From Phytoactinopolyspora mesophila (GTDB lineage Bacteria; Actinomycetota; Actinomycetes; Jiangellales; Jiangellaceae), in contig NZ_WLZY01000005.1 in NCBI RefSeq assembly GCF_010122465.1, positions 124,001-188,000 of the forward strand: DNA of 64,000 nt, in the 5' to 3' direction. This document shows, piece by piece, positions 48,068 through 56,775 of this stretch. Made by a program: the position numbers and the translations under genes. Within the stretch, counting starts at the first letter, position 1; every line of letters begins with the position of its first letter. The notes beneath the pieces were generated by a model. It was not told where the DNA came from. It worked only from the letters and a program-made list of their open reading frames with translations, and made no database searches.

Positions 48068-51000
48068 ATGGGAATCCGCCGGCGACGGCGGGTGTTCGCG
48101 GGTGCTACCCGCGTGCTCGCTGTATCTACGTTAGTCACGTCAACGCTCGTCATGGCGTCCGGCGCATCGGCCGCGGCCGAGCCACCGGATGGGCAGAGTC
48201 AGTTCACTGCCGCCGCGTCCTGCTGGGAGATCAAGCAGAACACGCCGTCCGCGCAAGACGGTGTGTACTGGCTGGTCACGCCCACGCTGAAAGCGCCAGA
48301 ACAGTTTTACTGCGACATGACCACCGATGGCGGCGGCTGGGTGCTCATCGGCCGTGGCCGTGAGGGTTGGCGCAATACCTACGAAGGGCTCGGCACAACA
48401 GCGCAGGTGCGCTCCGTCGTGAACGGGCCGGACGCGTTCCAGCCGCGGCAGCTGTCGTCGCAGGTCATCGACGGTCTACTGGATGGCCGACGAGTCGACC
48501 AGGTGCCCGACGGCATCCGGCTGCGCCGGGCGATGAACACCGGTGGCACGCAATGGCAAGAGGCTCGGTTCAACTTCGCCAACCGCGATCGCTGGGTGTG
48601 GACGTTCCCGGCTGAACACCGTGTGGGTTCCTTCCGGTTCGGTACCACAACCGGCTCCGGGGGCCAGACCAGTAGCTTCGGCACCAACCAGCAGTTCAAC
48701 AGGGTCATCACCACCAAGACCCAGGCGCAAGGCTGGACGGCCGGCTGGGCTTTCGGCAGCCTGGTCTCCGGATCCACCTCGCCGACGAGCTATCTGTGGT
48801 CCAACTCCATCGGCACCGGCCAGGCGCGTCCCTTCACCCAGGTGTTCCTGCGGCCACGGTTGAAGCTCGAAGACCTTGACTTCCCGGACGTTCCTGACGC
48901 CGGGAGCCCGGCCGAAGAACTGCCGGGCATCATCGAAAACGGTGTGCTGCCGCAGCCTTGGGGCGTGGCAGGGCGTGCCAATGGCAGCACTAGCGAGCTG
49001 GCCACCGAGGTACAGGACTTCGTCCAGATCGGTGACTACGTGTACGTCGCCGGCAACTTCCGGTGGGTGCAGCGCAATGCCGCCGGGGCCGGCCGGGTCG
49101 AGCAGTCCTACCTCGCCGCGTTCCACGTGGATACCGGCGAGTGGATCTCCGGATTCCGGCCCACCTTCAACAACCAGGTCAAGGCGCTCGCCGTGCTACC
49201 GGATGGTCGGCTGATCGCCGGGGGCGAATTCAGCCAAGTCAACGGCAGCACAGCCCGGGGAATGGTGGCGCTCAATCCCACTACCGGGGCTACGGACAGC
49301 TCATGGCATGTCGATATGGAGAACCGGCTGACCAGCGGCTTTTTGAGCGTACGCAGTCTGTCGGTCAAGGGTGATTGGTTGTACGCCGGTGGCGCGTTCA
49401 CGCACATGTCCGGTGGCAGCGTCTCCAGCCCCATCTACGCCCGATCGGGCGCCCGGTTCTCGGTGGCCAACGGAACTCCGGACGCCAACTGGAACCCGAA
49501 TTTCGACGGCACGGCGGTCGATATCGACGCCAGCGACGACGGGTCCCGGCTGTACGCGGCCGGCTACTTCGGACATTCCAACGGCGAGCCCGCACTTCGC
49601 GCCGCGGCTGTGCGGACCGTGGCGGGTGCCCCGCTGGCTACACCTGCGTGGACACCGACCTGGAGCAGGCCCGCGGACCGGACCAACTACCAGCAGGCGA
49701 TCAGAGAGTCCGGCGACCGGGTGTGGGTCGGCGGCGCCGAGCATTCGGTGTTCAGCTTCAGCACCGCGACGTTCGACCGGCTGTCCGGGAACATCACCAA
49801 GGCGGGTGGCGACTTCCAGGCGATGGCTGTTGTCGACGGTGTTGTCTATGCCGGCTGCCATTGTGACGACTGGAACTACTCCAACGCCTTCTTCTGGCCC
49901 GGCGTCGGCACGGACTGGACGCAGGCCGACAAGATCGGCTGGGTCTCGGCTTGGGATTCGGAGAGTGGCGACGTCATTCCCGACTTCAATCCGATCATGC
50001 GTACGGATCGTGGGCACGGGGCGTGGGGAATCTTCGGCGACAGCAACGGCACGGTGTGGATCGGCGGCGACTTCATCTCCGGCCTCAACGCCAGCGGTGG
50101 CAATCAATGGGTGGGTGGATTTGCACGCTTCGCGCAACGGGACACCACTGCGCCCTCGGCACCGAGCAATCTCGGCGGCCAGCGCATCGACAACGACACC
50201 GTCCGGCTGAGCTGGCAGGCGTCGTCGTCGAGTAACGTGGAATACGAGCTCATGCGCGGTGGCCAGGTCATATTCGTGACACCTGACACGACGCTGGAGG
50301 TGCCGTCAGCGGCCGGCGACGACGACCGGTTCTTCGTCCGCGCAGTGGACAGCACCGGCAACCGCTCGGCGAGCACAACCGTGCTCGACCTCAGCGATCC
50401 ACTGCCGCCGGAGCCAGGCGTGCTGGTGGAATACGGTTCGGACTGGTCGTGGCGCTATGAGACGGCAGCGGTCAACGCGAACTGGGCACAGCCTGGTTTC
50501 AACGCCTCGTCGTGGAACGAAGGCCCGGCCATCCTCGGGTTCGGCTCGACAGCCGTGGAGACGAACATCGATGTGCCATCGGGGCAGACCCGGCCGCTGG
50601 CGGCGTACTTCCGGCACGAGTTCGACGTGGACGACGCCGACGCCATCAGTAGTTTCGACCTGGAGACCTGGGCCGACGATGGCGTGGTCGTATACGTCAA
50701 CGGTGAAGAAGCCGGCCGGTGGAACATGCCTTCCGGCACCATCACCGGGGGGACGTACGCCACCGCCGCACCGCGGACGAACACCGCCAGGGCCAACCCG
50801 GTCACCGTGACGATCCCGGGCGATGTGCTGGAGGACGGCACGAACGTCGTGGCCGCCGAGGTTCACCTGAACTATCGCAGCACACCCGACGTCAGCTTCG
50901 ACCTGTCTCTCACCGAAAACGAGTCCGAGGTGCCGCCACCTACGGCACCGGCCGCCACGGCGACGGTCCAGGGTGAGAACCAGGTGCTCCTGGAGTGGGA

Positions 51001-51730
51001 GGACCCCGACGACGAGGCAGTTGTCAAACACCGGATCATCCGGGACGGAGCCACGGACGTCGACGTCGACATGCCGGAGCTCTCCTACCTGGTCGAAGGG
51101 CTGCAACCGGACACGGAGTACAGCTGGGAAATCGTCGCGGTCGACGGTTTCGGGCGGACGTCCGAGCCGGCCGTTGTCAGCGCTCGTACGGACGAGGGCG
51201 AACCGCCACCTCCAGAGCCGGTCGTGCTCGTCGAGAAGGGGGCGGATTGGTCCTGGCGGTACGAGTCGGCCGCGGTCGATGCCGAGTGGGCACAGCCTGG
51301 TTTCAACGCGTCGTCGTGGAACGAGGGGCCGGCGGTTCTGGGCTGGGGGTCGGCTTCGATAGAGACGAACATCGATGTGCCGTCGGGTGAGACGCGGCCG
51401 CTGGCGGCGTACTTCCGGCACGAGTTCGATGTCGATGATCCAGAAGCGCTGGACGAGCTGGAAATGCTGACCCGGGCCGACGACGGCGTCGTCGTCTATG
51501 TCAACGGCGAGGAGATCGGCCGGTGGAATATGCCGTCCGGCACCATCACCGGGGGGACCTACGCCACGGCGGCGCCGAGAACTAATACGGCGGTCAACAA
51601 CCCGGTGACGGTGACATTGCCGGCGGACGTGCTGGTCGAAGGGACGAACGTGGTCGCGGCCGAGGTTCATCTGAACTATCGGAGCACTCCGGACATCAGC
51701 TTCGACCTCGGCCTCGGCACCGCGCAGTGA
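48068..51730 (+). CDS. Secreted multidomain protein: fibrinogen-like domain, propeller-like region, FN3 and twin C-terminal repeats
   Basis: A 1220-residue exported protein of unknown role. Signal peptide: basic MGIRRRRRVFAGATRVL, hydrophobic core, cleavage near ASAAAEPP (~37). Residues ~50-265 are fibrinogen-C-like (SCWEIKQ, FYCDMTTDGGGWVLIGRGRE). Residues ~290-690 have repeated YVAGNF, LIAGGEFSQVNG, LYAGGAFTHMSG and IGGDFISG blades, like a beta-propeller. An FN3 domain (~694-775), a ~165-residue repeat (~780-949, SWRYETAAV..WAQPGFNASSWNEG), a second FN3 (~956-1045) and a second copy of the repeat (~1053-1220) follow. The copies are near-identical in DNA too. No LPXTG or C-terminal helix, so it is released or held non-covalently. 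Confidence 0.88.
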   Translation: MGIRRRRRVFAGATRVLAVSTLVTSTLVMASGASAAAEPPDGQSQFTAAASCWEIKQNTPSAQDGVYWLVTPTLKAPEQFYCDMTTDGGGWVLIGRGREGWRNTYEGLGTTAQVRSVVNGPDAFQPRQLSSQVIDGLLDGRRVDQVPDGIRLRRAMNTGGTQWQEARFNFANRDRWVWTFPAEHRVGSFRFGTTTGSGGQTSSFGTNQQFNRVITTKTQAQGWTAGWAFGSLVSGSTSPTSYLWSNSIGTGQARPFTQVFLRPRLKLEDLDFPDVPDAGSPAEELPGIIENGVLPQPWGVAGRANGSTSELATEVQDFVQIGDYVYVAGNFRWVQRNAAGAGRVEQSYLAAFHVDTGEWISGFRPTFNNQVKALAVLPDGRLIAGGEFSQVNGSTARGMVALNPTTGATDSSWHVDMENRLTSGFLSVRSLSVKGDWLYAGGAFTHMSGGSVSSPIYARSGARFSVANGTPDANWNPNFDGTAVDIDASDDGSRLYAAGYFGHSNGEPALRAAAVRTVAGAPLATPAWTPTWSRPADRTNYQQAIRESGDRVWVGGAEHSVFSFSTATFDRLSGNITKAGGDFQAMAVVDGVVYAGCHCDDWNYSNAFFWPGVGTDWTQADKIGWVSAWDSESGDVIPDFNPIMRTDRGHGAWGIFGDSNGTVWIGGDFISGLNASGGNQWVGGFARFAQRDTTAPSAPSNLGGQRIDNDTVRLSWQASSSSNVEYELMRGGQVIFVTPDTTLEVPSAAGDDDRFFVRAVDSTGNRSASTTVLDLSDPLPPEPGVLVEYGSDWSWRYETAAVNANWAQPGFNASSWNEGPAILGFGSTAVETNIDVPSGQTRPLAAYFRHEFDVDDADAISSFDLETWADDGVVVYVNGEEAGRWNMPSGTITGGTYATAAPRTNTARANPVTVTIPGDVLEDGTNVVAAEVHLNYRSTPDVSFDLSLTENESEVPPPTAPAATATVQGENQVLLEWEDPDDEAVVKHRIIRDGATDVDVDMPELSYLVEGLQPDTEYSWEIVAVDGFGRTSEPAVVSARTDEGEPPPPEPVVLVEKGADWSWRYESAAVDAEWAQPGFNASSWNEGPAVLGWGSASIETNIDVPSGETRPLAAYFRHEFDVDDPEALDELEMLTRADDGVVVYVNGEEIGRWNMPSGTITGGTYATAAPRTNTAVNNPVTVTLPADVLVEGTNVVAAEVHLNYRSTPDISFDLGLGTAQ

Positions 51731-52527
51731 CGGCGCAGGACCATGCCGACCCACCCGCGCCGGCGCACCGCCGGCGTGGGCGGTTCGGCGCTGCGCTCAA
51801 CGAACTGAGCGGAGCCCAGAAGAGTCAGGCCGGAGTCCCGCTGTACACCCGGTACGTGAACCGCCGCTTAGGTCGCTACGCCGCGGCCTGGGCATACACG
51901 GTGAGGCTCACCCCGAACCAGGTGACCGGCCTCAGCGCACTGTGTTCGGCGGCGGCCCTCGCGCTGGTGGTGACAGTCAGCCCGGCGCTCTGGCTGGCCC
52001 TGACCGCGACCGTCTTGCTGGTCATCGGCTACGCGCTGGACTCTGCCGACGGTCAGCTGGCCCGGCTGACCGGGTCGGGTGGGCCGGCCGGTGAATGGCT
52101 CGACCACGTCGTGGACGCGGCCCGGAACCCGGCGTTGCACCTAGCGCTGCTGATCTCCCTCTACCGGTTCGCCGACCTGCCGGATTGGGTCCTGCTGTTG
52201 CCGATGCTCTTCCTGCTGACCACCATGGTCCGGTTCTTCGGTCAGATGCTGGCTGAGCAACTTCGTCGGCGGGAGCCGATGCCGTCACCAGCGGATGCGC
52301 AGACGGACCAGAAGGGCCGCTCGATCATTCAGCTTCCGTCCGATCCAGGTGTGATCAACCTGGTCTTCGTCTTCCTGGCCTGGCCGTGGGTGTTCGTCTG
52401 GGTGTATGCGGGCCTGCTGGGAGCCAACATGCTGCTTGCGCTCGCCTCACTGGTGCGGCGCTTCCGCGAGATGCGGCACCTGCAGGCAGCACTGCACGAC
52501 GCAACAATCACAAGGGGGGTCTCGTGA
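51727..52527 (+). CDS. CDP-alcohol phosphatidyltransferase family protein
   Basis: These membrane enzymes move a phospho-alcohol from a CDP-activated donor onto an alcohol acceptor. The full catalytic motif D-x2-DG-x2-AR-x8-G-x3-D-x3-D is present in DSADGQLARLTGSGGPAGEW then LDHVVD (about 99-124), with about six membrane helices. Length 266. The GTG start overlaps the stop of the secreted protein (GTGA), and the next gene is a cytidylyltransferase, so substrate and enzyme are probably made together. Acceptor unknown: a lipid, or the polymer itself. Confidence 0.88.
   Translation: MTAQDHADPPAPAHRRRGRFGAALNELSGAQKSQAGVPLYTRYVNRRLGRYAAAWAYTVRLTPNQVTGLSALCSAAALALVVTVSPALWLALTATVLLVIGYALDSADGQLARLTGSGGPAGEWLDHVVDAARNPALHLALLISLYRFADLPDWVLLLPMLFLLTTMVRFFGQMLAEQLRRREPMPSPADAQTDQKGRSIIQLPSDPGVINLVFVFLAWPWVFVWVYAGLLGANMLLALASLVRRFREMRHLQAALHDATITRGVS
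52514..52519 (+). promoter_or_regulatory. G6 leader run
   Basis: ACAAGGGGGGTCTCGTG: six G, 4 bases before the start at 52524, inside the end of the preceding gene. Confidence 0.55.
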
Positions 52528-52967
52528 CCAACGAGGCAGCGACGAAACGGGTCGGATATGTACCCGGCGTGTTCGACATGTTCCACATCGGCCATCTCAA
52601 CATCCTCCGGCAGGCGAGCACGTACTGCGACCACCTGGTAGCCGGGGTGGTGACGGACGAGGTCGTCGAGGAGGTCAAGAATCACAGCCCGGTGGTGCCA
52701 TTCGACGAGCGGATGCAGATCGTCGGCAGCATTCAGTACGTCCATGAGGTAGTGCCGGACACGTCCCCGGACAAGACCGTCGCGTGGCGGACACGCCCCT
52801 TCGACGTGATCTTCAAAGGTGACGACTGGCGGGGCACCCAGAAGGGCACGCGGCTGGAGCAGGCCATGAGCGAGCTCGGCGTGGAAGTCGTCTATTTTCC
52901 GTACACGATCCGCACCTCCAGTACGTTGCTGCGGACCTACCTTGCTACCGCGGTCGGCGGCGCCTGA
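52524..52967 (+). CDS. TagD-like cytidylyltransferase (glycerol-3-phosphate type)
   Basis: A small nucleotidyltransferase, 147 residues. The CTP-binding GVFDMFHIGHLNILRQA (HxGH, about 15-31), the KGDDWRG loop and the YTIRTSSTLLR end (ISSTxIR-type motif) are those of glycerol-3-phosphate/ethanolamine-phosphate cytidylyltransferases. It probably makes CDP-glycerol or another CDP-alcohol for the upstream transferase. GTG 52524 overlaps the previous stop (GTGA). Confidence 0.88.
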   Translation: MTNEAATKRVGYVPGVFDMFHIGHLNILRQASTYCDHLVAGVVTDEVVEEVKNHSPVVPFDERMQIVGSIQYVHEVVPDTSPDKTVAWRTRPFDVIFKGDDWRGTQKGTRLEQAMSELGVEVVYFPYTIRTSSTLLRTYLATAVGGA

Positions 52968-53899
52968 TGAGCCGCCTGGAACCGGCCGATCAACCGGCCG
53001 TCACCGTGGTGATCGCTACCCGCGACCGGCCGGAACTGTTGCGCCGAGCCGTTTCGGCCGTGCTCGAGCAGGACTACGCCGGGCCTGTGCAGTGCATCGT
53101 TGTCTTCGATCGCAGCGAACCGCACCCGGTGGACGTGCCGGTCGCGGACAACCGCAAACTCGAACTCATCCGCAACAGCCGCACGCCCGGGCTGGCAGGT
53201 GGGCGGAACTCCGGTATCCGGGCAGCCTCAGGTGAGCTGGTCGCGTTCTGCGATGACGACGACGAGTGGCTGGTCCACAAGTTGCGCCGCCAGGTTCAGC
53301 TGTGGGCGGAGGAACCCGAGGCCAGCTGCGTGGCCACCGGGATCGTGATCGCCAACGAGGACGGGGAACACGAACGGACGGCGCCGGAGCGCACGACGTT
53401 CCGTGATCTGCTGCGTTCCCGGGTCACGGCTATCCACCCCTCTTCACTGTTGTTCCGCAGGACCGACCTGGACGGCGGCCGGATCGGCCTGGTAGACGAG
53501 GCATTGCCGGGATCCTACGGCGAGGACTACGAGCTGCTGCTACGGGCGTCCAGGCTGGGAGACGTCGTGGCCGTGCCGGAGCCGTTGGTGAAGATCGACT
53601 GGGCCCGTCCGTCGTACTTCGCCGGGAAATGGGATGTGATCAGTGAAGGGCTTGCCTACATCCTGGACCAGGTGCCGGAGTTCGCGGGTGAGCGGCGTGG
53701 GCTTGCCCGCATAGAGGGGCAGATCGCCTTCGCCCACGCGGCACGGGCGCGTCGTCGTCCGGCGTTACGCTGGGCCGGACGCGCACTCGCGCACGACCCG
53801 AGCCAGTTGCGGGCCTACGGTGCCGTCGCTGTAGCCGCCGGTGTGATCCAAGCGCAGTGGCTGCTGGACAAGGTCCAGGAGCGCGGACGAGGACTGTAG
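52967..53899 (+). CDS. Family 2 glycosyltransferase
   Basis: GT-A fold: VTVVIATRDRPELLRRAVSA at the start, GLAGGRNSGIRAASG and the metal-binding acidic run FCDDDDEWLVHKL (about 100-112), then GEDYELLLRASRLG as the catalytic-base region. Length 310, cytosolic. ATG overlaps the previous stop. It adds one sugar to the lipid-linked repeat unit; donor and linkage unknown. Confidence 0.9.
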   Translation: MSRLEPADQPAVTVVIATRDRPELLRRAVSAVLEQDYAGPVQCIVVFDRSEPHPVDVPVADNRKLELIRNSRTPGLAGGRNSGIRAASGELVAFCDDDDEWLVHKLRRQVQLWAEEPEASCVATGIVIANEDGEHERTAPERTTFRDLLRSRVTAIHPSSLLFRRTDLDGGRIGLVDEALPGSYGEDYELLLRASRLGDVVAVPEPLVKIDWARPSYFAGKWDVISEGLAYILDQVPEFAGERRGLARIEGQIAFAHAARARRRPALRWAGRALAHDPSQLRAYGAVAVAAGVIQAQWLLDKVQERGRGL

Positions 53900-55231
53900 A
53901 TGTCCACCGCATTTGTGTTGCCGAGGCGTCCGAGATCATCCGGCTCGGCAAGAGTGGCGCGCCCCTCCAGGCTGCCATGGGTGGCACCGAGTGACGGTAG
54001 CCGGCCGTTGCCGGCGTGGCCGGTCGACGTGCTGCTCTGGGGATTCCCGGTCTTCTGGCTACTCGGGCTCTCGCCGTTCGCGCCGATCGGGCTGGCGATG
54101 ATCATGGCCGGCTTCATGATCGTGCGGCGAGGCGAGACGATCGTGCCCGGGATGCTGCCGTGGTTCGCCTTCGTGCTCTGGATCGTGCCGGCTGCACAGA
54201 TGCTGGACTCGCCGCTGCGCCTGCTCGGTTATGGGCTGCGCTTCGCCAATCTGGCCGCGATCGCCGTGGTGCTGCTTTACGTCGTGAGCGCTCGGGAACA
54301 GTTGAGTATCCGGCGGGTGCTCGCCGGGCTGACCGTCGTGTGGCTGACCGTCGTGGTGGGTGGCTATCTCGGGACGTTATGGCCGGACGTGCGGCTGAGC
54401 ACGCCGGCCGGTTTGTTGCTTCCGGGGGCGCTTGCGGGTAACGAGTATGTCCAGGATCTGGTCTTCCCACCGTTCGCTGAGGTGCAGCGGCCATGGGGGG
54501 CGCCGGAGCCGTTTGTCCGCCCGGCTGCGCCCTTCCCCTATGCGAACAGCTGGGGGACAGCGGTGGTGTTGCTCACTCCGTTGGCTATCGCGGGACTGCG
54601 CTTCTTCCGCTCAAAAGGTGCCCGCCGACTGATCGTCGTGGGACTCGCGGCTCTTGTGCCTCCGGCCTTGGCATCGTCGAACCGGGGAATGTTCATCGGG
54701 CTCGGTATCGCGGTGGGTTATGTCGTCCTCCGTCTCGCCGGACGGGGCCAGGTCAAGACACTGCTTGCGGTCGTCAGCACCGGCGGCCTCGTCGTCGGCG
54801 TGTTCGTGTATGCGGGGCTGCTCGATTCGATCGCCACGCGGCAGGAATACAGCGACACCACCAGCGGGCGGGCGTCGCTGTATGAAGAGACGTTTACCCG
54901 GACCTTGGAGTCACCGTTGCTGGGCTGGGGCGCGCCACGTCCATCGCTTGTGCACGGGATCTCGGTGGGGACCCAGGGGCACGTCTGGATGGTGATGTTC
55001 TCCTACGGATTCGTCGGACTGGCCTTGTTCCTGCTTTTCCTCTGGGGGGCGACGCTTCGGACCTGGTTCTCTGCCTGTGACACCGGTCGGCTCTGGATGC
55101 ACAGCTGCCTGGTGACAGCATCGGTTTTGATCTTCTTCTACGGACTGGACACGATGCAGATGCTGGCTGTTGTGCTAGTGGCCGGCCTTCTCCTCAGGGA
55201 ACGTTACGGTGCGGATGAGGTCCGAACGTGA
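53900..55231 (+). CDS. O-antigen polymerase / ligase-like membrane protein (Wzy-like)
   Basis: A 443-residue protein with ten or more hydrophobic segments and a large outer loop (about 165-205, PDVRLSTPAGLLLPG..). Arg/Gly-rich outer loops with GWGAPRPS and GTQGHVWMVMFSYGFVGLAL near the end match Wzy/O-antigen-ligase (PF04932-type) proteins. It probably joins repeat units outside the membrane. ATG follows the GT2 stop directly and the next start overlaps its stop, so it is deep inside an operon. Confidence 0.85.
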   Translation: MSTAFVLPRRPRSSGSARVARPSRLPWVAPSDGSRPLPAWPVDVLLWGFPVFWLLGLSPFAPIGLAMIMAGFMIVRRGETIVPGMLPWFAFVLWIVPAAQMLDSPLRLLGYGLRFANLAAIAVVLLYVVSAREQLSIRRVLAGLTVVWLTVVVGGYLGTLWPDVRLSTPAGLLLPGALAGNEYVQDLVFPPFAEVQRPWGAPEPFVRPAAPFPYANSWGTAVVLLTPLAIAGLRFFRSKGARRLIVVGLAALVPPALASSNRGMFIGLGIAVGYVVLRLAGRGQVKTLLAVVSTGGLVVGVFVYAGLLDSIATRQEYSDTTSGRASLYEETFTRTLESPLLGWGAPRPSLVHGISVGTQGHVWMVMFSYGFVGLALFLLFLWGATLRTWFSACDTGRLWMHSCLVTASVLIFFYGLDTMQMLAVVLVAGLLLRERYGADEVRT

Positions 55232-56754
55232 GCCGCGGCGGATTGGCCCGGGCAGGCCTGATCAGCTTGGTGGGCGCCGTCACCGGCGCGGGTGTCAACT
55301 TCGGTATCGGGATCATCGTCGGGCGCGGGCTTGGTACCGACGGTACGGGGACGTTCTTCCAGGTCATCGCGGTCTTCATCATTCTCGCCAATGTCCTGGA
55401 GCTGGGTGCGGATACGGGCCTGGTCCGGTTCTGTTCCGGGTCGGTAGCGACCGGTCGCAACGGAGAACTGCGCCCGCTGGTCCGCACCGCGATCGTTCCT
55501 GTGGTCTGTGTCGGCGCCGTGCTGACGGCCGCCGCATGGATGCTGACACCACAGCTGGCCGGCTTCTTGTCGGCATCGCCGGACGTGCCAACGGAGCAGA
55601 TTGTCCGGATGCTGGTGCCGTTTGTCGTGCTCGCCTCCTTGCTGGCGGTTGTGCTGGGAGCCACTCGGGGCCTCGGTAGCGTCGCCACCTTCACCGTGCT
55701 GCAGAACGTCGCGTTGCCGGTTGGGCGTTTCGTGTTGATCGGGATAGCGCTGCTGGCCGGCGCCGGGCTCGTCGACGTGCTGAAGGCGTGGATCGTGCCG
55801 CTGCCGATCGTCGCCGTCATCGCGGTAGCAATCCTGGCGCGTCAGCTGGCGCGCCGCACTCGAGGTCGTCTTGAAGGTGTACCAGAGAACCACGAGGCAA
55901 CTCGTGTTCTGCGGCGGCGGTTCTGGGGGTTCAGTAGCGCCAGGGGTGTGTCAGCCGCCGTGGAGATCCTCCTCGAATGGGTTGATGTTCTCATCGTGGC
56001 CGCATTCCTGTCGCCCGCCGAAGCCGGGATCTATGCCGTGGTCAGCCGCAGTGTCCGGGCCGGACAGGTGGTCCAGCAGGCGGCACGGGTGGCCGTGGCG
56101 CCGATGGTCAGTGCTGCACTGGCTCGCAACGATGTGGCCGAGGCGCGCCGGCTGTTCGTCGTCGTCACCCGGGCCATGGTGCTGATGTCCTGGCCGTTCT
56201 ATCTGATGCTGGCCTGTTTCGCTCCAGGCATACTGTCGATCTTCGGACCAGGTTTCGCTCAAGGCTCGAACGCGTTGACGATCATGAGTCTCACCATGGC
56301 ACTGGCGGCCGCGGCCGGGATGGTGCAGACCGTGCTGTTGATGGGTGGGAAAAGCAGTTGGCAGCTCGCCGACAAGTCGGCGGCGCTCGGAGTGAACGTC
56401 GGCCTCAACGTGGTACTGGTTCCGGTTTGGGGCGTCGTCGGCGCCGCCGTTGCCTGGGCGGTCACCGTGGCCGTCGACACATCGCTCGCCGCGTGGCAAG
56501 TACACAAGGGCATGGGTGTCCACGTGTCACCGGCGAGCTTGGCCTTGCCGGCGGCGTTGCCGTTATTGGTGTTCGGCGCGGGCGGTCTTGCGCTGCGCGC
56601 GATGGTGGGCGACGGCCTATCGGGCGTGGTCATCATGCTCCTTGCCGGGGGAGTTGTCTACGTCTGCCTGTGCTGGATGTTCAGGCGCCGGCTTGGAATC
56701 GACACGATCGTGTCGTCGTTGCGTCGGCGTCGTTTGAGCGTGCCGGCGTCGTGA
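55228..56754 (+). CDS. Oligosaccharide flippase (Wzx-like, MOP superfamily)
   Basis: 508 residues with 12-14 helices and the polysaccharide-transporter pattern: GLISLVGAVTGAGVNFGIGI at the start, FFQVIAVFIILANVLELGAD, then a central RRFWGFSSARGVSAAVEILL and WVDVLIVAAFLSPAEAGIYA. It should flip the lipid-linked repeat unit to the outer face for the Wzy-like protein. The GTG start overlaps the previous stop (GTGA). Confidence 0.88.
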   Translation: MSRGGLARAGLISLVGAVTGAGVNFGIGIIVGRGLGTDGTGTFFQVIAVFIILANVLELGADTGLVRFCSGSVATGRNGELRPLVRTAIVPVVCVGAVLTAAAWMLTPQLAGFLSASPDVPTEQIVRMLVPFVVLASLLAVVLGATRGLGSVATFTVLQNVALPVGRFVLIGIALLAGAGLVDVLKAWIVPLPIVAVIAVAILARQLARRTRGRLEGVPENHEATRVLRRRFWGFSSARGVSAAVEILLEWVDVLIVAAFLSPAEAGIYAVVSRSVRAGQVVQQAARVAVAPMVSAALARNDVAEARRLFVVVTRAMVLMSWPFYLMLACFAPGILSIFGPGFAQGSNALTIMSLTMALAAAAGMVQTVLLMGGKSSWQLADKSAALGVNVGLNVVLVPVWGVVGAAVAWAVTVAVDTSLAAWQVHKGMGVHVSPASLALPAALPLLVFGAGGLALRAMVGDGLSGVVIMLLAGGVVYVCLCWMFRRRLGIDTIVSSLRRRRLSVPAS

Positions 56755-56766
56755 GTTTCGGACATT

Positions 56767-56772
56767 GGGGGG
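56767..56772 (+). promoter_or_regulatory. G6 leader run
   Basis: ACATTGGGGGGAACATG: six G, 3 bases before the start at 56776. Confidence 0.6.
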
Positions 56773-56775
56773 AAC

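Noticed and set aside
50306-51754. 482-codon minus-strand open frame
   Set aside because: Shadow of the repetitive end of the secreted protein; its apparent internal repeats come from the sense-strand duplication.
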